Assembly (NCBI GenBank): GCA_900547395.1
Contig: URGP01000019.1
Location: 1-51,066, forward strand
DNA length: 51,066 nt
Reading direction: 5' to 3'
Source of the DNA: an uncultured Opitutales bacterium
GTDB lineage: Bacteria > Verrucomicrobiota > Verrucomicrobiia > Opitutales > Intestinicryptomonadaceae
In this document: positions 8,364-20,297 of the stretch, piece by piece
Layout: each line of letters starts with the position of its first letter
Position numbering within the stretch: position 1 is the stretch's first letter
The notes under the pieces: model-generated
What the model saw: only the letters and a program-made list of their open reading frames with translations
The model's database searches: none
What the model was told of the DNA's origin: nothing
Position numbers and translations under genes: made by a program

Positions 8364-8759
8364 ATGACTGTTAGGGATTTGGCAGGACGCTTGGTTTCGC
8401 TTTCGGAAGATTCCGAAGGGCGCATATCTTTGGAAAGGGTAAACGCCGTTTTGGAATTTGTGGAAACTGAAATTCCCGAAGCGAACAAAATGAAGCTTTT
8501 GCGCGAATACAAGAGGCGCATGGGCGTCAGGATTGAGTCCGACAAAGCCGTCGTTGAATTTGCGGGAGAGCTTGGAGATTCGGAAAAGGGCAAAATCGCG
8601 GCTTTTATTCTTTCAAAAAATCCAAAATCCGTTCCCGAATTTGTCGAAAATGAAAATCTGATAGCGGGGCTTAAAATCACGGTGGGCGACGCCGTTTACG
8701 AAAATTCCCTTAAAATGAAGCTTGAAGACCTTGCAAAGTCTTTGGGGGTAAAACTTTAA
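8364..8759 (+). CDS. atpH: ATP synthase F1 subunit delta (short)
   Basis: Connects the F1 head to the b stalk. The C-terminal signature is clear ([25 protein letters not shown]). At 131 residues it is about 45 shorter than the normal 175-180, and the six-helix N-terminal domain that grips the alpha subunits is only partly recognisable. It starts directly after the atpF stop. The position between atpF and atpA and the intact tail make the assignment safe. The compact N-terminus is unusual, though divergence in this subunit is high in general. Confidence 0.85.
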   Translation: MTVRDLAGRLVSLSEDSEGRISLERVNAVLEFVETEIPEANKMKLLREYKRRMGVRIESDKAVVEFAGELGDSEKGKIAAFILSKNPKSVPEFVENENLIAGLKITVGDAVYENSLKMKLEDLAKSLGVKL

Positions 8760-8770
8760 ACAAAAGCCAA

Positions 8771-10297
8771 ATGAACGAGATACTAAAAGACATTGAAGCG
8801 CACATTAAGCGCATTGAAAACGACTCCAAAAAAAGCAGCATAGGCACGATTATTTCCGTTGCCGACGGTGTTGCGAGAGTGAGTGGCTTGCGCGAGGCGA
8901 TGTATAACGAAATGATTGCCTTTGAGGGCGGCGTTTACGGCATCGCGCTGAATTTGGGCGAGGACGAAGTGTCGTGCGTCCTGATGGGCGACGTGTCCCA
9001 CATAAAAGAGGGGCAGACCGCGCAGACGACGGGCAAATTGTTGAGCGTGCCTGTCGGCATGGGGCTTCTTGGCAGGGTTGTCGATGTGCTTGGCAATCCT
9101 CTCGACGGCAAGGGCGCAATCGAAAGTGTCGCGACGTATCCCGTTGAAAAAATAGCTCCGGGCATCTTGCCGAGAAAGAGCGTTGACCAGCCTTTGCAAA
9201 CGGGCATTTTGGCGGTGGACTCCATGATTCCAATCGGCAGGGGACAGCGCGAGCTGATAATCGGCGACAGGGGAACGGGCAAGACTTCCGTTGCGATAGA
9301 CACCATAATAAACCAGGCGCGCTTAAACGAAGAAGGCAAGGATAAGCCCGATTTCAGACCTGTCTATTCAATTTATGTCGCAATAGGTCAAAAAAATTCT
9401 AAAATTGCCCGCACAATCCAGCTTTTGGAAGAAAAGAATGCGTTAAAATACACAATCGTGGTTGCGGCTTCGGCGGCAGAAAACGCTTCTAGCCTTTACA
9501 TCGCCCCGTATGCGGGTTGCGCAATGGGCGAATGGTTCATGGAAAACGGAATGGACGCTTTAATCGTTTATGACGACCTTTCAAAGCATGCGGCGGCTTA
9601 CAGGCAGATTTCTTTAATCTTGAAACGCCCGTCAGGTCGTGAGGCTTATCCCGGCGACGTTTTTTATCTGCACTCTCGACTTTTGGAACGCGCGGCGCGC
9701 CTCAACAAGGAAAACGGCGGCGGCTCTCTTACTGCGCTTCCGATAATCGAAACGCAGGCGGGCGATATTTCAGCTTACATTCCCACAAACGTGATTTCAA
9801 TCACCGACGGGCAGATTTTCCTTGAAACGGACTTGTTCAACCAGGGCGTCCGCCCCGCTATTGCTGTCGGGGTTTCGGTTTCGCGCGTGGGTTCTGCGGC
9901 GCAGCTTAAAGCCCTGAAACAGGTTTCTTCGACATTGAAGGGCGAATATTCCCAGTACAAGGAATTGGCGGCTTTTGCCCAGTTCGGCTCGGACTTGGAC
10001 GCGCGCACAAAGGAAATCATCGGCAGGGGCGACAGGCTTGTCGAGCTTTTGAAGCAGAACAACAATTCGCCGCTATCTCTGGGAATGGAAATTGCAATTC
10101 TTTACGCCTATCAAAACAATTTCTTGGACGATATCCCTGTAAAGAAAATCATAGACGCTGTTCAAAGTTTCAAAAACTATTTTGAGGCGAGATTTGCGGG
10201 GCTTTTGGAAGAAGTTGTCGCAAACAAAGTGTTAAGCGACGAATTGAAGTCGAAGCTTGGCGGAGCTTGCGCCGAGTGGAGAAAATCTTTTAACTAA
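8771..10297 (+). CDS. atpA: ATP synthase F1 subunit alpha
   Basis: Regulatory nucleotide-binding subunit of the F1 hexamer, 508 residues, normal length. The Walker A loop GDRGTGKT is at residues 165-172, the family signature [14 protein letters not shown] lies near 365-380, and the C-terminal helical domain is complete. Third F1-related gene of the operon, 11 nt after atpH and 12 nt before atpG. No irregularity. Confidence 0.97.
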   Translation: MNEILKDIEAHIKRIENDSKKSSIGTIISVADGVARVSGLREAMYNEMIAFEGGVYGIALNLGEDEVSCVLMGDVSHIKEGQTAQTTGKLLSVPVGMGLLGRVVDVLGNPLDGKGAIESVATYPVEKIAPGILPRKSVDQPLQTGILAVDSMIPIGRGQRELIIGDRGTGKTSVAIDTIINQARLNEEGKDKPDFRPVYSIYVAIGQKNSKIARTIQLLEEKNALKYTIVVAASAAENASSLYIAPYAGCAMGEWFMENGMDALIVYDDLSKHAAAYRQISLILKRPSGREAYPGDVFYLHSRLLERAARLNKENGGGSLTALPIIETQAGDISAYIPTNVISITDGQIFLETDLFNQGVRPAIAVGVSVSRVGSAAQLKALKQVSSTLKGEYSQYKELAAFAQFGSDLDARTKEIIGRGDRLVELLKQNNNSPLSLGMEIAILYAYQNNFLDDIPVKKIIDAVQSFKNYFEARFAGLLEEVVANKVLSDELKSKLGGACAEWRKSFN

Positions 10298-10309
10298 ACG
10301 GAGCTTGAC

Positions 10310-12647
<2,338 letters not shown>

Positions 12648-12648
12648 C

Positions 12649-13065
12649 ATGTTGTACCTTGAAATAGTCACTCCAGAAGGAATAGCTTGGAAGAGTTCCG
12701 AAGTGGAGAGCGTGACATTGCCCACCCGCTCTGGAGAAATTCAGATTTTAAAGGGGCATATTCCGATTGTGACGATTATCGAGGCGGGCGAAATCCAAGT
12801 TGTGCGCGGCGGAAAGCAGGAGAGCCTTGCGGTTGACAAAGGGTACGCAAGATGTGTTTCAGACACGGTTTCAGTGCTTACCGAAGCCGCCATCGAAGTC
12901 GATAACATCGATTTGGAAAGTGTGGAAGAGGCGAAGGCGAGGGCGGTCGCGTCTCTTGAAAAATACAAGTCTTTGCGCGAGTCCGACCCTGAGGAAATCG
13001 AAAGGCTCGAATCCACAATAAGATTTGCAATAGCCCAGCAGCTTTCCAAAAACAGAAAACGCTAA
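12649..13065 (+). CDS. atpC: ATP synthase F1 subunit epsilon
   Basis: 138 residues. The N-terminal beta-sandwich begins with the conserved pattern LEIVTPEGIAWKSSEVESVTLPTRSGEIQILKGH (split here across residues 3-36), then a C-terminal helical hairpin from about residue 88 that can inhibit ATP hydrolysis. Last gene of the operon. The following 160 bp hold inverted repeats rather than an ordinary T-tract terminator. Confidence 0.93.
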   Translation: MLYLEIVTPEGIAWKSSEVESVTLPTRSGEIQILKGHIPIVTIIEAGEIQVVRGGKQESLAVDKGYARCVSDTVSVLTEAAIEVDNIDLESVEEAKARAVASLEKYKSLRESDPEEIERLESTIRFAIAQQLSKNRKR

Positions 13066-13091
13066 AACGCGCGGAAATGTAGTTTGCGTTT

Positions 13092-13151
13092 GGCTTTGAA
13101 AATAAGCCGTGCCGGTGTTATTTGCGCATTTTTTCGTGGTTTTTCAAAGCC
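13092..13151. repeat. Inverted repeat downstream of atpC
   Basis: A perfect 11-bp inverted repeat, GGCTTTGAAAA at 13092-13102 and its complement at 13141-13151, enclosing 38 bp. It may form a stem after the ATP synthase message and could end or stabilise the transcript. No clear U-run follows. Confidence 0.4.
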
Positions 13152-13170
13152 TTGTTTAATGGAACTTTGC

Positions 13171-13198
13171 CGTACTTTATGACGCGTCATTTTGTACG
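13171..13198. promoter_or_regulatory. 28-bp palindrome upstream of nadD
   Basis: A perfect 12-bp palindrome, ATGACGCGTCAT, at 13179-13190 is flanked symmetrically by 3-bp unpaired TTT blocks and then by CGTAC and GTACG arms. The whole element is centred about 45 bp before the nadD ATG, beside a possible -10 (TAAAAT, 13212-13217). The geometry suits a dimeric repressor or activator site. The protein is unknown. Confidence 0.45.
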
Positions 13199-13228
13199 TT
13201 TCATTATTTCATAAAATTAAATCAGAAT

Positions 13229-13813
13229 ATGCTTAAAATCGGAATAATGGGAGGAAGTTTCGACCCCCCGCACAAGGCGCATTTGGAAATTGCAAATGCC
13301 GCATGCGAGGCGTTGGGGCTTTACGAAATTTTTTTTATACCCGCCTTTACCGCGCCGTTAAAGCCCAATCCGCACATCGCAAGTTTTGACGACAGGCTTG
13401 AAATGCTTAAAATCGCCCTTAAAAAATTCGGCAAAAAATACAGAATTTTGGAAATCGAAAAGGAGCGCGGTGGCATCAGCTATTCGGTTGATACTGTCAA
13501 GCTTTTAAGGGAAAAGATAAAAGACGCCCGATTTTTTTGGATTATTGGCACAGACCAGCTTTTGAGCCTCCATAAGTGGCACAACATTGAAGAGCTTGCA
13601 AAGCTTGCGTCTTTTGCCGTTGCCAAGCGCGGCAACGAAAAAATGGAAAACCATAATCTCCCAAACTATGCAAAAATAGAAGTTGTGCCTTTTGAGCCGA
13701 TGGAAGTTTCGTCAACTGAAATCCGAGAAAATTTGAAAAAAGGAAATTTTGAAAATGATTTTGTTGACGAAAATGTCTTAAATTATATAAAAGAAAAGAA
13801 ACTTTATATTTGA
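13229..13813 (+). CDS. nadD: Nicotinate-nucleotide adenylyltransferase NadD
   Basis: Transfers AMP from ATP to nicotinate mononucleotide to make deamido-NAD, cytoplasmic. 194 residues. The nucleotidyltransferase motif GGSFDPPHKAH is at 9-19, ISYSVDTV in the middle, and the C-terminal SSTEIR motif completes the active site. It is 12 nt upstream of rsfS, a frequent neighbour in many bacteria. Upstream lies a long palindrome that may regulate it. Confidence 0.95.
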   Translation: MLKIGIMGGSFDPPHKAHLEIANAACEALGLYEIFFIPAFTAPLKPNPHIASFDDRLEMLKIALKKFGKKYRILEIEKERGGISYSVDTVKLLREKIKDARFFWIIGTDQLLSLHKWHNIEELAKLASFAVAKRGNEKMENHNLPNYAKIEVVPFEPMEVSSTEIRENLKKGNFENDFVDENVLNYIKEKKLYI

Positions 13814-13825
13814 TAATTTTTAATT

Positions 13826-14173
13826 ATGCAAGAAGAAGACATCTTAAAAATTTTAACAGCCTGCCGCGACGCCCTCGAAGACAAAAAGGCAATCGACCTA
13901 AAAATCTTGGACGTAAGGGGCAAGTCTCCCATAACAAACTATTTCATTTTGGCGACCGCCAATTCCGAGCCGCACATGAAGGCTCTTGCGGCATCGCTTG
14001 ATGCCGTGTTGAAGGAAAACGGCGTGGAAGCGGTCGGCAGGGACTATGCCGCGGGAAGCGGATGGATTGTGGTTGATGCGTTTGACTTTATGGCGCACAT
14101 ATTCCTTGAAGAACAGCGCGGGCAGTACAAGCTTGAAGCCCTTTGGAAAGATGCGGTTGAATTGAAACTTTAA
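13826..14173 (+). CDS. rsfS: Ribosome silencing factor RsfS
   Basis: 115 residues of the Iojap/DUF143 family. It binds L14 on the 50S subunit and blocks subunit joining when nutrients are scarce. Conserved blocks [29 protein letters not shown] (split here across about 28-56) and [15 protein letters not shown] are present. Located directly between nadD and the comM-like gene, with a 1-nt gap to the latter, consistent with one operon. Confidence 0.93.
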   Translation: MQEEDILKILTACRDALEDKKAIDLKILDVRGKSPITNYFILATANSEPHMKALAASLDAVLKENGVEAVGRDYAAGSGWIVVDAFDFMAHIFLEEQRGQYKLEALWKDAVELKL

Positions 14174-14174
14174 A

Positions 14175-15701
14175 ATGCTTTCAACCGTACATTCGGGCGC
14201 GCTCGTAGGCGTTGACGCCTTGCCTGTCGAAGTTGAAGTAAACTCGGGGGAAAAAGGGGAACCGCGCGTTTTTATGGTGGGGCTTCCCGACGCCGCAGTG
14301 AAAGAGTCGCAGGACAGGGTTTGCTCCGCTTTGGCAAACAGCGGCTTTGCGATGCCCCAAACTCGCACCACGATAAATCTGGCGCCTGGCGACATTCGCA
14401 AGGAAGGCCCCATGTACGACCTGCCAATCGCGCTTGGATTGCTGGCGTCAACTGGCAGGATTGCGCCTGAAAAAATAGGCGGATATGTCATTGCGGGCGA
14501 GCTTGCGCTATCGGGGCAAATAAGGAGCATTTACGGCGGTGTTTCGCTTGCTCTTCTTGCAAGAAAATTGAAGCGCGGTGTGATTTTGCCCCGCGAGTCA
14601 GCTTACGAAGCCGCGCTTGTGGAGGGAATTGAAGTAATCGCTGCCGACAGTCTTGTTGAAGTTGTGGATTTCCTAAACGGGAAAATCGAATTAAAGCCTG
14701 TCGCCCTTGAAGATTCCCCTTATTCAAGAAGGGCGGGCGAAAGCTATATGCCCGATTTTTCCGAAGTCAAGGGGCAGCTTCAAGTTAGAAGGGCGGTTGA
14801 AGTTGCGGTTGCGGGCGGGCATAATCTGCTCATGGTGGGCCCTCCAGGTTCCGGCAAGAGCATGATTGCAAAGAGAATACCCTCCATAATGCCAATGCCC
14901 ACTCTCGAAGAATTTTTGGAAATTTTGGGCATTTACTCTGCCGCGGGAATTTCAAGGGACGGCGAAAACAAATTTTTCAAGCGTCCGTTCCGCTCTCCGC
15001 ACCACACAATCAGCGATGTCGGCTTGATAGGCGGCGGTTCTGTTCCAAAGCCCGGAGAAATTTCTCTTGCCCATAACGGTGTATTGTTTTTGGACGAGCT
15101 TCCGGAATTTAAGCGCAGCGCGCTTGAAGTGATGCGCCAGCCGTTGGAGGACGGATATGTCAGCATATCGCGCTCTGCGGGCAAGGTGGAAATTCCGTGC
15201 AAGTTTATGCTTGTTGCGGCAATGAATCCGTGCCCGTGCGGATATTACGGGGATAAACGCCATGCCTGCCATTGCACGCCTCTTCAGATACAGCGTTATC
15301 GCTCGAAGATATCGGGGCCTCTTCTTGACAGGATAGACATACATGTTGAAGCTCCCGCCATATCCTTGGACGAAATAGGCTCGTCTGCGCAGGGGGAAAG
15401 CTCGGCGGAAATCAGAAAGCGAATTGATGCCGCCCGCAAGATACAATCGGAGCGTTTTGCCGATTCGGGCATACGCAACAATGCTTCAATGTCATCAAAG
15501 CATATAAAGGCGTATTGCTCTTTGGACGGCGACTTGCGTTCCATGCTTGCCTCGGCGATGGAAAGCCTAAACCTTTCTGCCCGCGCGTGGGACAGGATTA
15601 TAAAAGTTTCAAGAACCATTGCCGACTTGGACAATTCCGAAAAAATTCAGCGCAGGCATTTGCTTGAAGCAATAAACTATCGTTCTCTCGACAGGCGTTA
15701 G
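14175..15701 (+). CDS. comM: YifB/ComM-type Mg-chelatase-like AAA+ ATPase
   Basis: 508 residues, the normal length. An N-terminal Lon-like fold domain ([32 protein letters not shown] region) is followed by the AAA+ module with Walker [10 protein letters not shown], Walker [10 protein letters not shown] and the chelatase-like motif [12 protein letters not shown], then a C-terminal helical domain. ComM is a hexameric helicase promoting branch migration during natural transformation in Vibrio and relatives. The same family exists in non-competent bacteria, so competence itself is not shown here. Starts 1 nt after rsfS. Confidence 0.9.
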   Translation: MLSTVHSGALVGVDALPVEVEVNSGEKGEPRVFMVGLPDAAVKESQDRVCSALANSGFAMPQTRTTINLAPGDIRKEGPMYDLPIALGLLASTGRIAPEKIGGYVIAGELALSGQIRSIYGGVSLALLARKLKRGVILPRESAYEAALVEGIEVIAADSLVEVVDFLNGKIELKPVALEDSPYSRRAGESYMPDFSEVKGQLQVRRAVEVAVAGGHNLLMVGPPGSGKSMIAKRIPSIMPMPTLEEFLEILGIYSAAGISRDGENKFFKRPFRSPHHTISDVGLIGGGSVPKPGEISLAHNGVLFLDELPEFKRSALEVMRQPLEDGYVSISRSAGKVEIPCKFMLVAAMNPCPCGYYGDKRHACHCTPLQIQRYRSKISGPLLDRIDIHVEAPAISLDEIGSSAQGESSAEIRKRIDAARKIQSERFADSGIRNNASMSSKHIKAYCSLDGDLRSMLASAMESLNLSARAWDRIIKVSRTIADLDNSEKIQRRHLLEAINYRSLDRR

Positions 15702-15747
15702 CAAAATTTTCTTGCGTTTTGTGCGTTTTTTTTCGTAAAGCTTTTGT

Positions 15748-16485
15748 ATGAGGATTTTTGGTTTTATGAGAAAACTAAAACGCGCCGCTTTTCTTGCGCT
15801 TGCATTTTTGTTTCTGCTTTCGGGCGCAATATTTTATTTTATCGCAAGCGGGCTTGCCGACGAAGTTTTGGCTTGCGCGCGCGGCGGCAGGATAATCACT
15901 CTTTCCTCCGCGACGATTAAAAATTCAATGCCTGCCGACAAATGGGTAATTGCGACAATTCATGGCGAGATAGAAGATAAAATCGTTTTAAAGCGCGAGC
16001 TTATGCCTGATTTGGTTTTTTATTTGGAGCCTCTGCCCGCGTTTTACAACTACTATGTGCCTGTAAACGACGCGAGGTGGAAGATTGTTTATTCCGACGA
16101 AAAAAGAGACGGCGGAAGTTTTGAGTATGTAGATATATGGCTTCCTGAAATTCTTTTTGACGACACCGCGACGATAGTTGACATTTCAAAGCTTGGCTTT
16201 TCGTCTAAAAATTCAAAATTCACTCGTTTGGAATCGACTGCCGAAATGCTGCGCTCTCGCTTGGTTATGAATGTCGTTGACAATTACAGAAAGCGCGGAG
16301 GTTCGTTTGAAAATTTTGCGCTTGCGCGCTCCGCGGCGGAAAAAACTCTGGCGCAGTTTGCGAAAAACCGCCTTTTGGAACATGGAGTCAAAGTGTCCAA
16401 CGAGGCTGTTTTCGGGTTTAATTGGTTAAAAAATCCGAGTGGGAATTTTGAAGAAAATGCCGATACAAGAAATAAGGAAAACTAA
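15748..16485 (+). CDS. Membrane-anchored protein of unknown function
   Basis: 245 residues with one N-terminal transmembrane segment (about 13-35) and a large domain probably outside the membrane. The rest is mixed alpha/beta: a strand-rich centre (KWVIATIHGEIEDKIVL, FEYVDIWLPEILFDD) and a C-terminal helix rich in Ala/Arg/Glu (LARSAAEKTLAQFAKNRLLEHGVKV). This layout is loosely like the DUF4230 group, but I would not assign it. It precedes the DUF456 gene by 3 nt, so the two are probably made together. ATGs at 15748 and 15766 are both possible. Confidence 0.7.
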   Translation: MRIFGFMRKLKRAAFLALAFLFLLSGAIFYFIASGLADEVLACARGGRIITLSSATIKNSMPADKWVIATIHGEIEDKIVLKRELMPDLVFYLEPLPAFYNYYVPVNDARWKIVYSDEKRDGGSFEYVDIWLPEILFDDTATIVDISKLGFSSKNSKFTRLESTAEMLRSRLVMNVVDNYRKRGGSFENFALARSAAEKTLAQFAKNRLLEHGVKVSNEAVFGFNWLKNPSGNFEENADTRNKEN

Positions 16486-16488
16486 TCC

Positions 16489-17043
16489 ATGGAATGCTTG
16501 CGGGACATATGGTTTTCAATATGCGAGAACAAAGACGCAGTTTGGTCTTTCGGGGAGTTTGCGGCAATTTCATCGGTTCTTTTAATCATTTTTGCCGTTT
16601 CGTTTTTGGGGTGCATTCTGCCTATGCTTCCCGGTGTGTTTCTCGCGTTTTGCGGAATTCTAATTTGGAAGCTTACAATAGGATTTTATTCCATTTCATG
16701 GCTTAGCGTATTTATATGCGCGGCTCTTGCGCTGTTTGCGCAAGTTTTGGATTTTTGGTTGCCGATAAAATACACTCCAACGAGGCAGGGGGCGCGTGGC
16801 GCGCTTTTCGGGGTGGTGTTCGGAATAGTTTTGTCTTTTGCCTTTCCGCCGCTTGCGCTTCTTGCAATATTTTTCTCTCCGCCTCTTTTTGCATTTGTTT
16901 TCGAGAGGGCATGGGGCGATTCAAAAATGGCTTGGCGTTCGGGCAAAGGGGCTTTTTGGGGCACGCTTTTGGGCGTGTTCGCAAAGTCGGCAATTATTTT
17001 TGTTATGATTTTAATTGCGCTTTTGGACTCGTTTATAAATTAA
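16489..17043 (+). CDS. DUF456 family membrane protein
   Basis: 184 residues with four to five hydrophobic segments. The motif LGCILPMLPGVFLAFCGILIWK (about 43-64, here shown in part) and the glycine-rich GALFGVVFGIVLSF segment later are typical of DUF456 integral membrane proteins, whose function is unknown. Its stop lies 3 nt from the end of the convergent ftsZ gene with no terminator hairpin between them, so the two transcripts must overlap. Confidence 0.75.
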   Translation: MECLRDIWFSICENKDAVWSFGEFAAISSVLLIIFAVSFLGCILPMLPGVFLAFCGILIWKLTIGFYSISWLSVFICAALALFAQVLDFWLPIKYTPTRQGARGALFGVVFGIVLSFAFPPLALLAIFFSPPLFAFVFERAWGDSKMAWRSGKGAFWGTLLGVFAKSAIIFVMILIALLDSFIN

Positions 17044-17046
17044 AGC

Positions 17047-18219
17047 CTATTTTTTTGAAATTTGAATTTTTATGTTGCGGCGCATAAAAGTGGGGACGTC
17101 CAAATCTTCCTTGCCGTAAATGTTGCGCGCGGTGTCGTCAAAAAATCCGCGTTTCAAATCGACGTCCACGAAGTCAAATTCGCTCTGGTTTTGTTCGATA
17201 TTTTTGTTGTGGCGTATCTTGCGCGGCTTTTTTTGCGTTTCTTTTGGCTTTTCCTCTTCCTCCGGCTCTTCAAACAGCTCTTCCGATACTTCAAGTCCGA
17301 TAGCCGTAAGCTCTATGCGCTTTTGAAAAGACGGCTCGATGATTACTCCGAAGCTGACGTTTTCGCTGTTTGTGAATTTTGACGCCATTGAAATCAGGGT
17401 TTCTTTTAACTGCGCCATTTGCGTATCGCTTCCCGCGCGCACTCCCACCAAAAGCTTGTCCGCTTTTTTGGCGGAAAATTTGGATTTCAACGCGGGGAAA
17501 GATTCAAAGTTTTTTAACGCCTTCAAGACATAATTTGCGCCTTGCCCGGAACCGAATGCGAATGCCGTTTTTGCGGGGGCAGGGGTTTGCAATGTGTTTT
17601 TTAGAGAATTAAAATCGACGTTTATAAATCCGCGTTCCGAGACGAGGTTTGAAATAGATCCCGCCGCCGCCCTGACGCAAAGGCTTGCCTTTTCAAATGC
17701 TGAAATTATGTTTGCCTGCGCGCTTTCTGCGAGCATCTCGTCGTTTGGCAGGGCTATTGCCGCATTGCATATTGCCCGCATTTTTTTGAATGCGTTTTCT
17801 GCCACTCTTGTCTTGCCCTGTCCCTCGAAGCTGAATGGAAGGGTGCAGAAAGCTATCACGCAAATACCCAAATCTCTCGCTATTTTTGCCGCAACTGGAG
17901 CGACTGCAGACCCTGTGCCGCCGCCCAATGACACTGTTATAAATAGAAGCTTTACATTTTCAAATGCCGCTTTTATCGCGTCCAAGTCGTCTTGCGCCGC
18001 GCGTTCTGCAAGAGATATGTCCCCGCCCGCGCCCATTGAGCGCGTTATTGATTTTCCTATTAAAATTTTTTCTTCCGCCGAAGAGGCTTCGATTGATTTT
18101 GCGTCTGTGTTTATGGCAAGGCACGAGCCGCCGCATAGAGTGCCGCGCAAGTATTCAAGGGAGTTTACACCGCCTCCGCCGATACCAACCGCCTTTATGA
18201 AATTGCCAAAGTTAGACAT
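17047..18219 (-). CDS. ftsZ: Cell division protein FtsZ (divergent)
   Basis: Tubulin-like GTPase that forms the septal ring, 390 residues. Present: the N-terminal nucleotide loop GIGGGGVN (12-19), NTDA, the tubulin signature as GGGTGSA (99-105; canonical last residue Gly), and a C-terminal tail DVPTFMRR (374-381) matching the FtsA/ZipA-binding peptide. Divergent: the T7 loop reads N200-V-D202-F-N-S205, so the second catalytic Asp (E. coli Asp212), which completes GTP hydrolysis in the next subunit, is Ser. A charged, disordered linker runs from about 315 to 370. Last gene of the dcw cluster, 3 nt after ftsA. Still most probably the division FtsZ given its context, but with altered GTPase chemistry. 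Confidence 0.9.
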   Translation of the reverse strand: MSNFGNFIKAVGIGGGGVNSLEYLRGTLCGGSCLAINTDAKSIEASSAEEKILIGKSITRSMGAGGDISLAERAAQDDLDAIKAAFENVKLLFITVSLGGGTGSAVAPVAAKIARDLGICVIAFCTLPFSFEGQGKTRVAENAFKKMRAICNAAIALPNDEMLAESAQANIISAFEKASLCVRAAAGSISNLVSERGFINVDFNSLKNTLQTPAPAKTAFAFGSGQGANYVLKALKNFESFPALKSKFSAKKADKLLVGVRAGSDTQMAQLKETLISMASKFTNSENVSFGVIIEPSFQKRIELTAIGLEVSEELFEEPEEEEKPKETQKKPRKIRHNKNIEQNQSEFDFVDVDLKRGFFDDTARNIYGKEDLDVPTFMRRNIKIQISKK

Positions 18220-18222
18220 CGC

Positions 18223-19422
18223 TTAACGCTTTTTGAAAATGTTTGAAAATATTGAACCGCCGCTTTTTTTGCCGCGCTTTTTCATGTCGCGGCTTGCCGC
18301 CGCCAAAAGCCCGAGAACCGTTGAATATTCGGGGGACGCCAAATTTGCGGGCACCCATTCCGCCGCGCGGGCGTTTCTTGTCTGGACTCCTAAAACCGTG
18401 CTTGCAAGCCCGCTCAAATCCTGCGTGCGCGACACTCCGCCTGTCAGCAGGACTTCCGAGACATTGCCGTTTGCAAAGTAGTCGGAAAGTTCGGCGCGGA
18501 TATTGCTGAAAAGCTCTTCAAAGCGCAGACATATTATTTTGTTTATCGATGCCAGCGGTATTATTTTATCGCCGATGCTTTTATCCCCGTTAAGCCAGAC
18601 ATCTCCGCGCAGTTCGTCTTCGGTGGGAATTATTTTTCCGTATTTCAGCTTGGTTTTGTTGGCGTTTTTCATGCTGAGCCTAAGCCCCAGAGAAAGGTCG
18701 TTTGTCACATGGTCTCCGCCGACGGGAATTGTTCCCGCCTGAAAAACTTTGCCGTTTTTAAAGAAAGCGTAGTCGGTTGCGCCGCAGCCTATGTCTATGC
18801 ATAGCACGCCGTTTTCCCTTTGCAGGGGAGTCGTGCAGGCGAGGGCGGAGGCTATGCCGGAATGCAGAATTTCCTCTATTTCAAGATTTCCGAAAGTTTG
18901 CACGACGCTCATGGCGTTTAAAATCTTGTCCTTATTGGCGTACATCAGCCAGTATTCGGCTTCCAAGAGGCTGCCTTTCTGCCCTTCGGGATTTTTAACG
19001 TATTGACCGTCTATGTAGTATCCGCAACAAATTCGGTTTATGAAGCAGGCGTCGGGTGGCAGAATTTTGCTTTTGGCGTCGTTTTTCGCGCGCTCTATGT
19101 CTTGCTTTGATATTGTGCCGTCTATTGCGCTTATGTTTGCGGAGCCTGTCGAGCGGATTGCGGAAATTTGCGAACCGCTGATTGCAAGATAGACAAAATC
19201 AACATCTGCGTTTCCTATTTCTTTTTGCGCCTCTTCAATGGCGGACTGCGCAAGCGAAGCCGCTTTCCCGAGGTCGATTATGTCCGCTTTTTTTACTCCC
19301 CCCGGCTTACCTCTGCCGACGCTCAGCACGTTTATTTCGGACGAATTTAGCAATTCGCCCGCCACCGCAACCATTTTTGAGGTGCCTATTTCAAGTGCCA
19401 AAACTATCGGGTTGTTGTTCAT
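18223..19422 (-). CDS. ftsA: Cell division protein FtsA
   Basis: Actin-like protein that tethers FtsZ to the membrane. 399 residues. The phosphate-1 motif ALEIGTSKMVAVAG, the phosphate-2 motif CIDIGCGATDYAFF and the adenosine-binding LLTGGVSR are visible, and the insertion (SHS2-like 1C) domain lies after residue 85. The C-terminus ends in a short, basic amphipathic helix (SIFSNIFKKR), the usual membrane-targeting tail. Its ATG overlaps the ftsQ stop by 4 nt (ATGA), a sign of translational coupling. Confidence 0.93.
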   Translation of the reverse strand: MNNNPIVLALEIGTSKMVAVAGELLNSSEINVLSVGRGKPGGVKKADIIDLGKAASLAQSAIEEAQKEIGNADVDFVYLAISGSQISAIRSTGSANISAIDGTISKQDIERAKNDAKSKILPPDACFINRICCGYYIDGQYVKNPEGQKGSLLEAEYWLMYANKDKILNAMSVVQTFGNLEIEEILHSGIASALACTTPLQRENGVLCIDIGCGATDYAFFKNGKVFQAGTIPVGGDHVTNDLSLGLRLSMKNANKTKLKYGKIIPTEDELRGDVWLNGDKSIGDKIIPLASINKIICLRFEELFSNIRAELSDYFANGNVSEVLLTGGVSRTQDLSGLASTVLGVQTRNARAAEWVPANLASPEYSTVLGLLAAASRDMKKRGKKSGGSIFSNIFKKR

Positions 19423-20297
19423 TTGTTTTTGCGCAAGCTTACAATAGCCCTGCCTTTCAGGGCAAGATCGATTTTTTCTACATTCACTAAACCTTCTTCT
19501 TCAAAAAATCTCAAGATATATTCCAGTTTTTCCAGCTGAAATTTTATGTTTTTTGCGTGGAACACTATTTTTACGTTTTCGGTTGTCGAAACTATCATGA
19601 TTGGCAGGGTGATGCTTCCAAGCTCCCTTGCGTTTATCGTGCGCCAGGTTGAAAAATTTTTCGGCACGCGCAGGCGGGCTTCTTTTACAAGCTCGTCTAT
19701 GCTTTCTGCATAGGGATAGGCGGCGAAGTTCGGACCTTTTTGAATTATGGGTATGCCCGTTATCCACGGCAGGTCGGCAGTTTCGGATTTTTTTATGCAG
19801 ACGGGGCTGAATATTACGCCTTCTTTTGAAAGCATGTATTCTCTAACTTTGCGGTTTTGCGCGATGGCGACTCTTGCCGAAGGGGAATATTCCTTTATTT
19901 CAATGGAAATTTTGTCGGGGTAAATTTTGGCGACGTCCGCGCTTTTTATCTGCGATATTTTCAGCAGGTTGGACTGGATTTGCTTTACGTCTATTTGTGC
20001 GAGGTTTTGGGGCTTTGGCAAATATCCGTGCTTTTTTGCCCAGATTTTTGAAATTTTGCCGTCGGTTTTATAAATTGTCTCTTTCAGTTCTTCGGTTGAG
20101 GGCGTAAGGAGTTTTTCAATCAGCCCGTTGTCGTAAACATAGAATGCCCCGAATGCGATTGCGCAAAAAGCGGCAAGCAAAAATATGCGCTTAAACCAAA
20201 TGAAAACAAGTTTAAGTCGCGCCCGCCAGGTTGCGTTTTCGCGCTTTTTTGAGGAGGGTTTTAAATCCTGCCAAGACTGTGTTTTCTTTTGCGGCAC
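19419..20297 (-). CDS. ftsQ: Cell division protein FtsQ
   Basis: 292 residues. A basic cytoplasmic N-terminus (about 1-33), one transmembrane helix (about 35-52), then a periplasmic POTRA domain (IDVKQIQSNLLKISQIKSADVAKIYPD region) and the FtsQ beta domain. It bridges early and late divisome proteins through FtsL. The assignment rests on topology, the POTRA pattern and position between ddl and ftsA. Starts with no intergenic base after the ddl stop. Confidence 0.88.
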   Translation of the reverse strand: MPQKKTQSWQDLKPSSKKRENATWRARLKLVFIWFKRIFLLAAFCAIAFGAFYVYDNGLIEKLLTPSTEELKETIYKTDGKISKIWAKKHGYLPKPQNLAQIDVKQIQSNLLKISQIKSADVAKIYPDKISIEIKEYSPSARVAIAQNRKVREYMLSKEGVIFSPVCIKKSETADLPWITGIPIIQKGPNFAAYPYAESIDELVKEARLRVPKNFSTWRTINARELGSITLPIMIVSTTENVKIVFHAKNIKFQLEKLEYILRFFEEEGLVNVEKIDLALKGRAIVSLRKNK

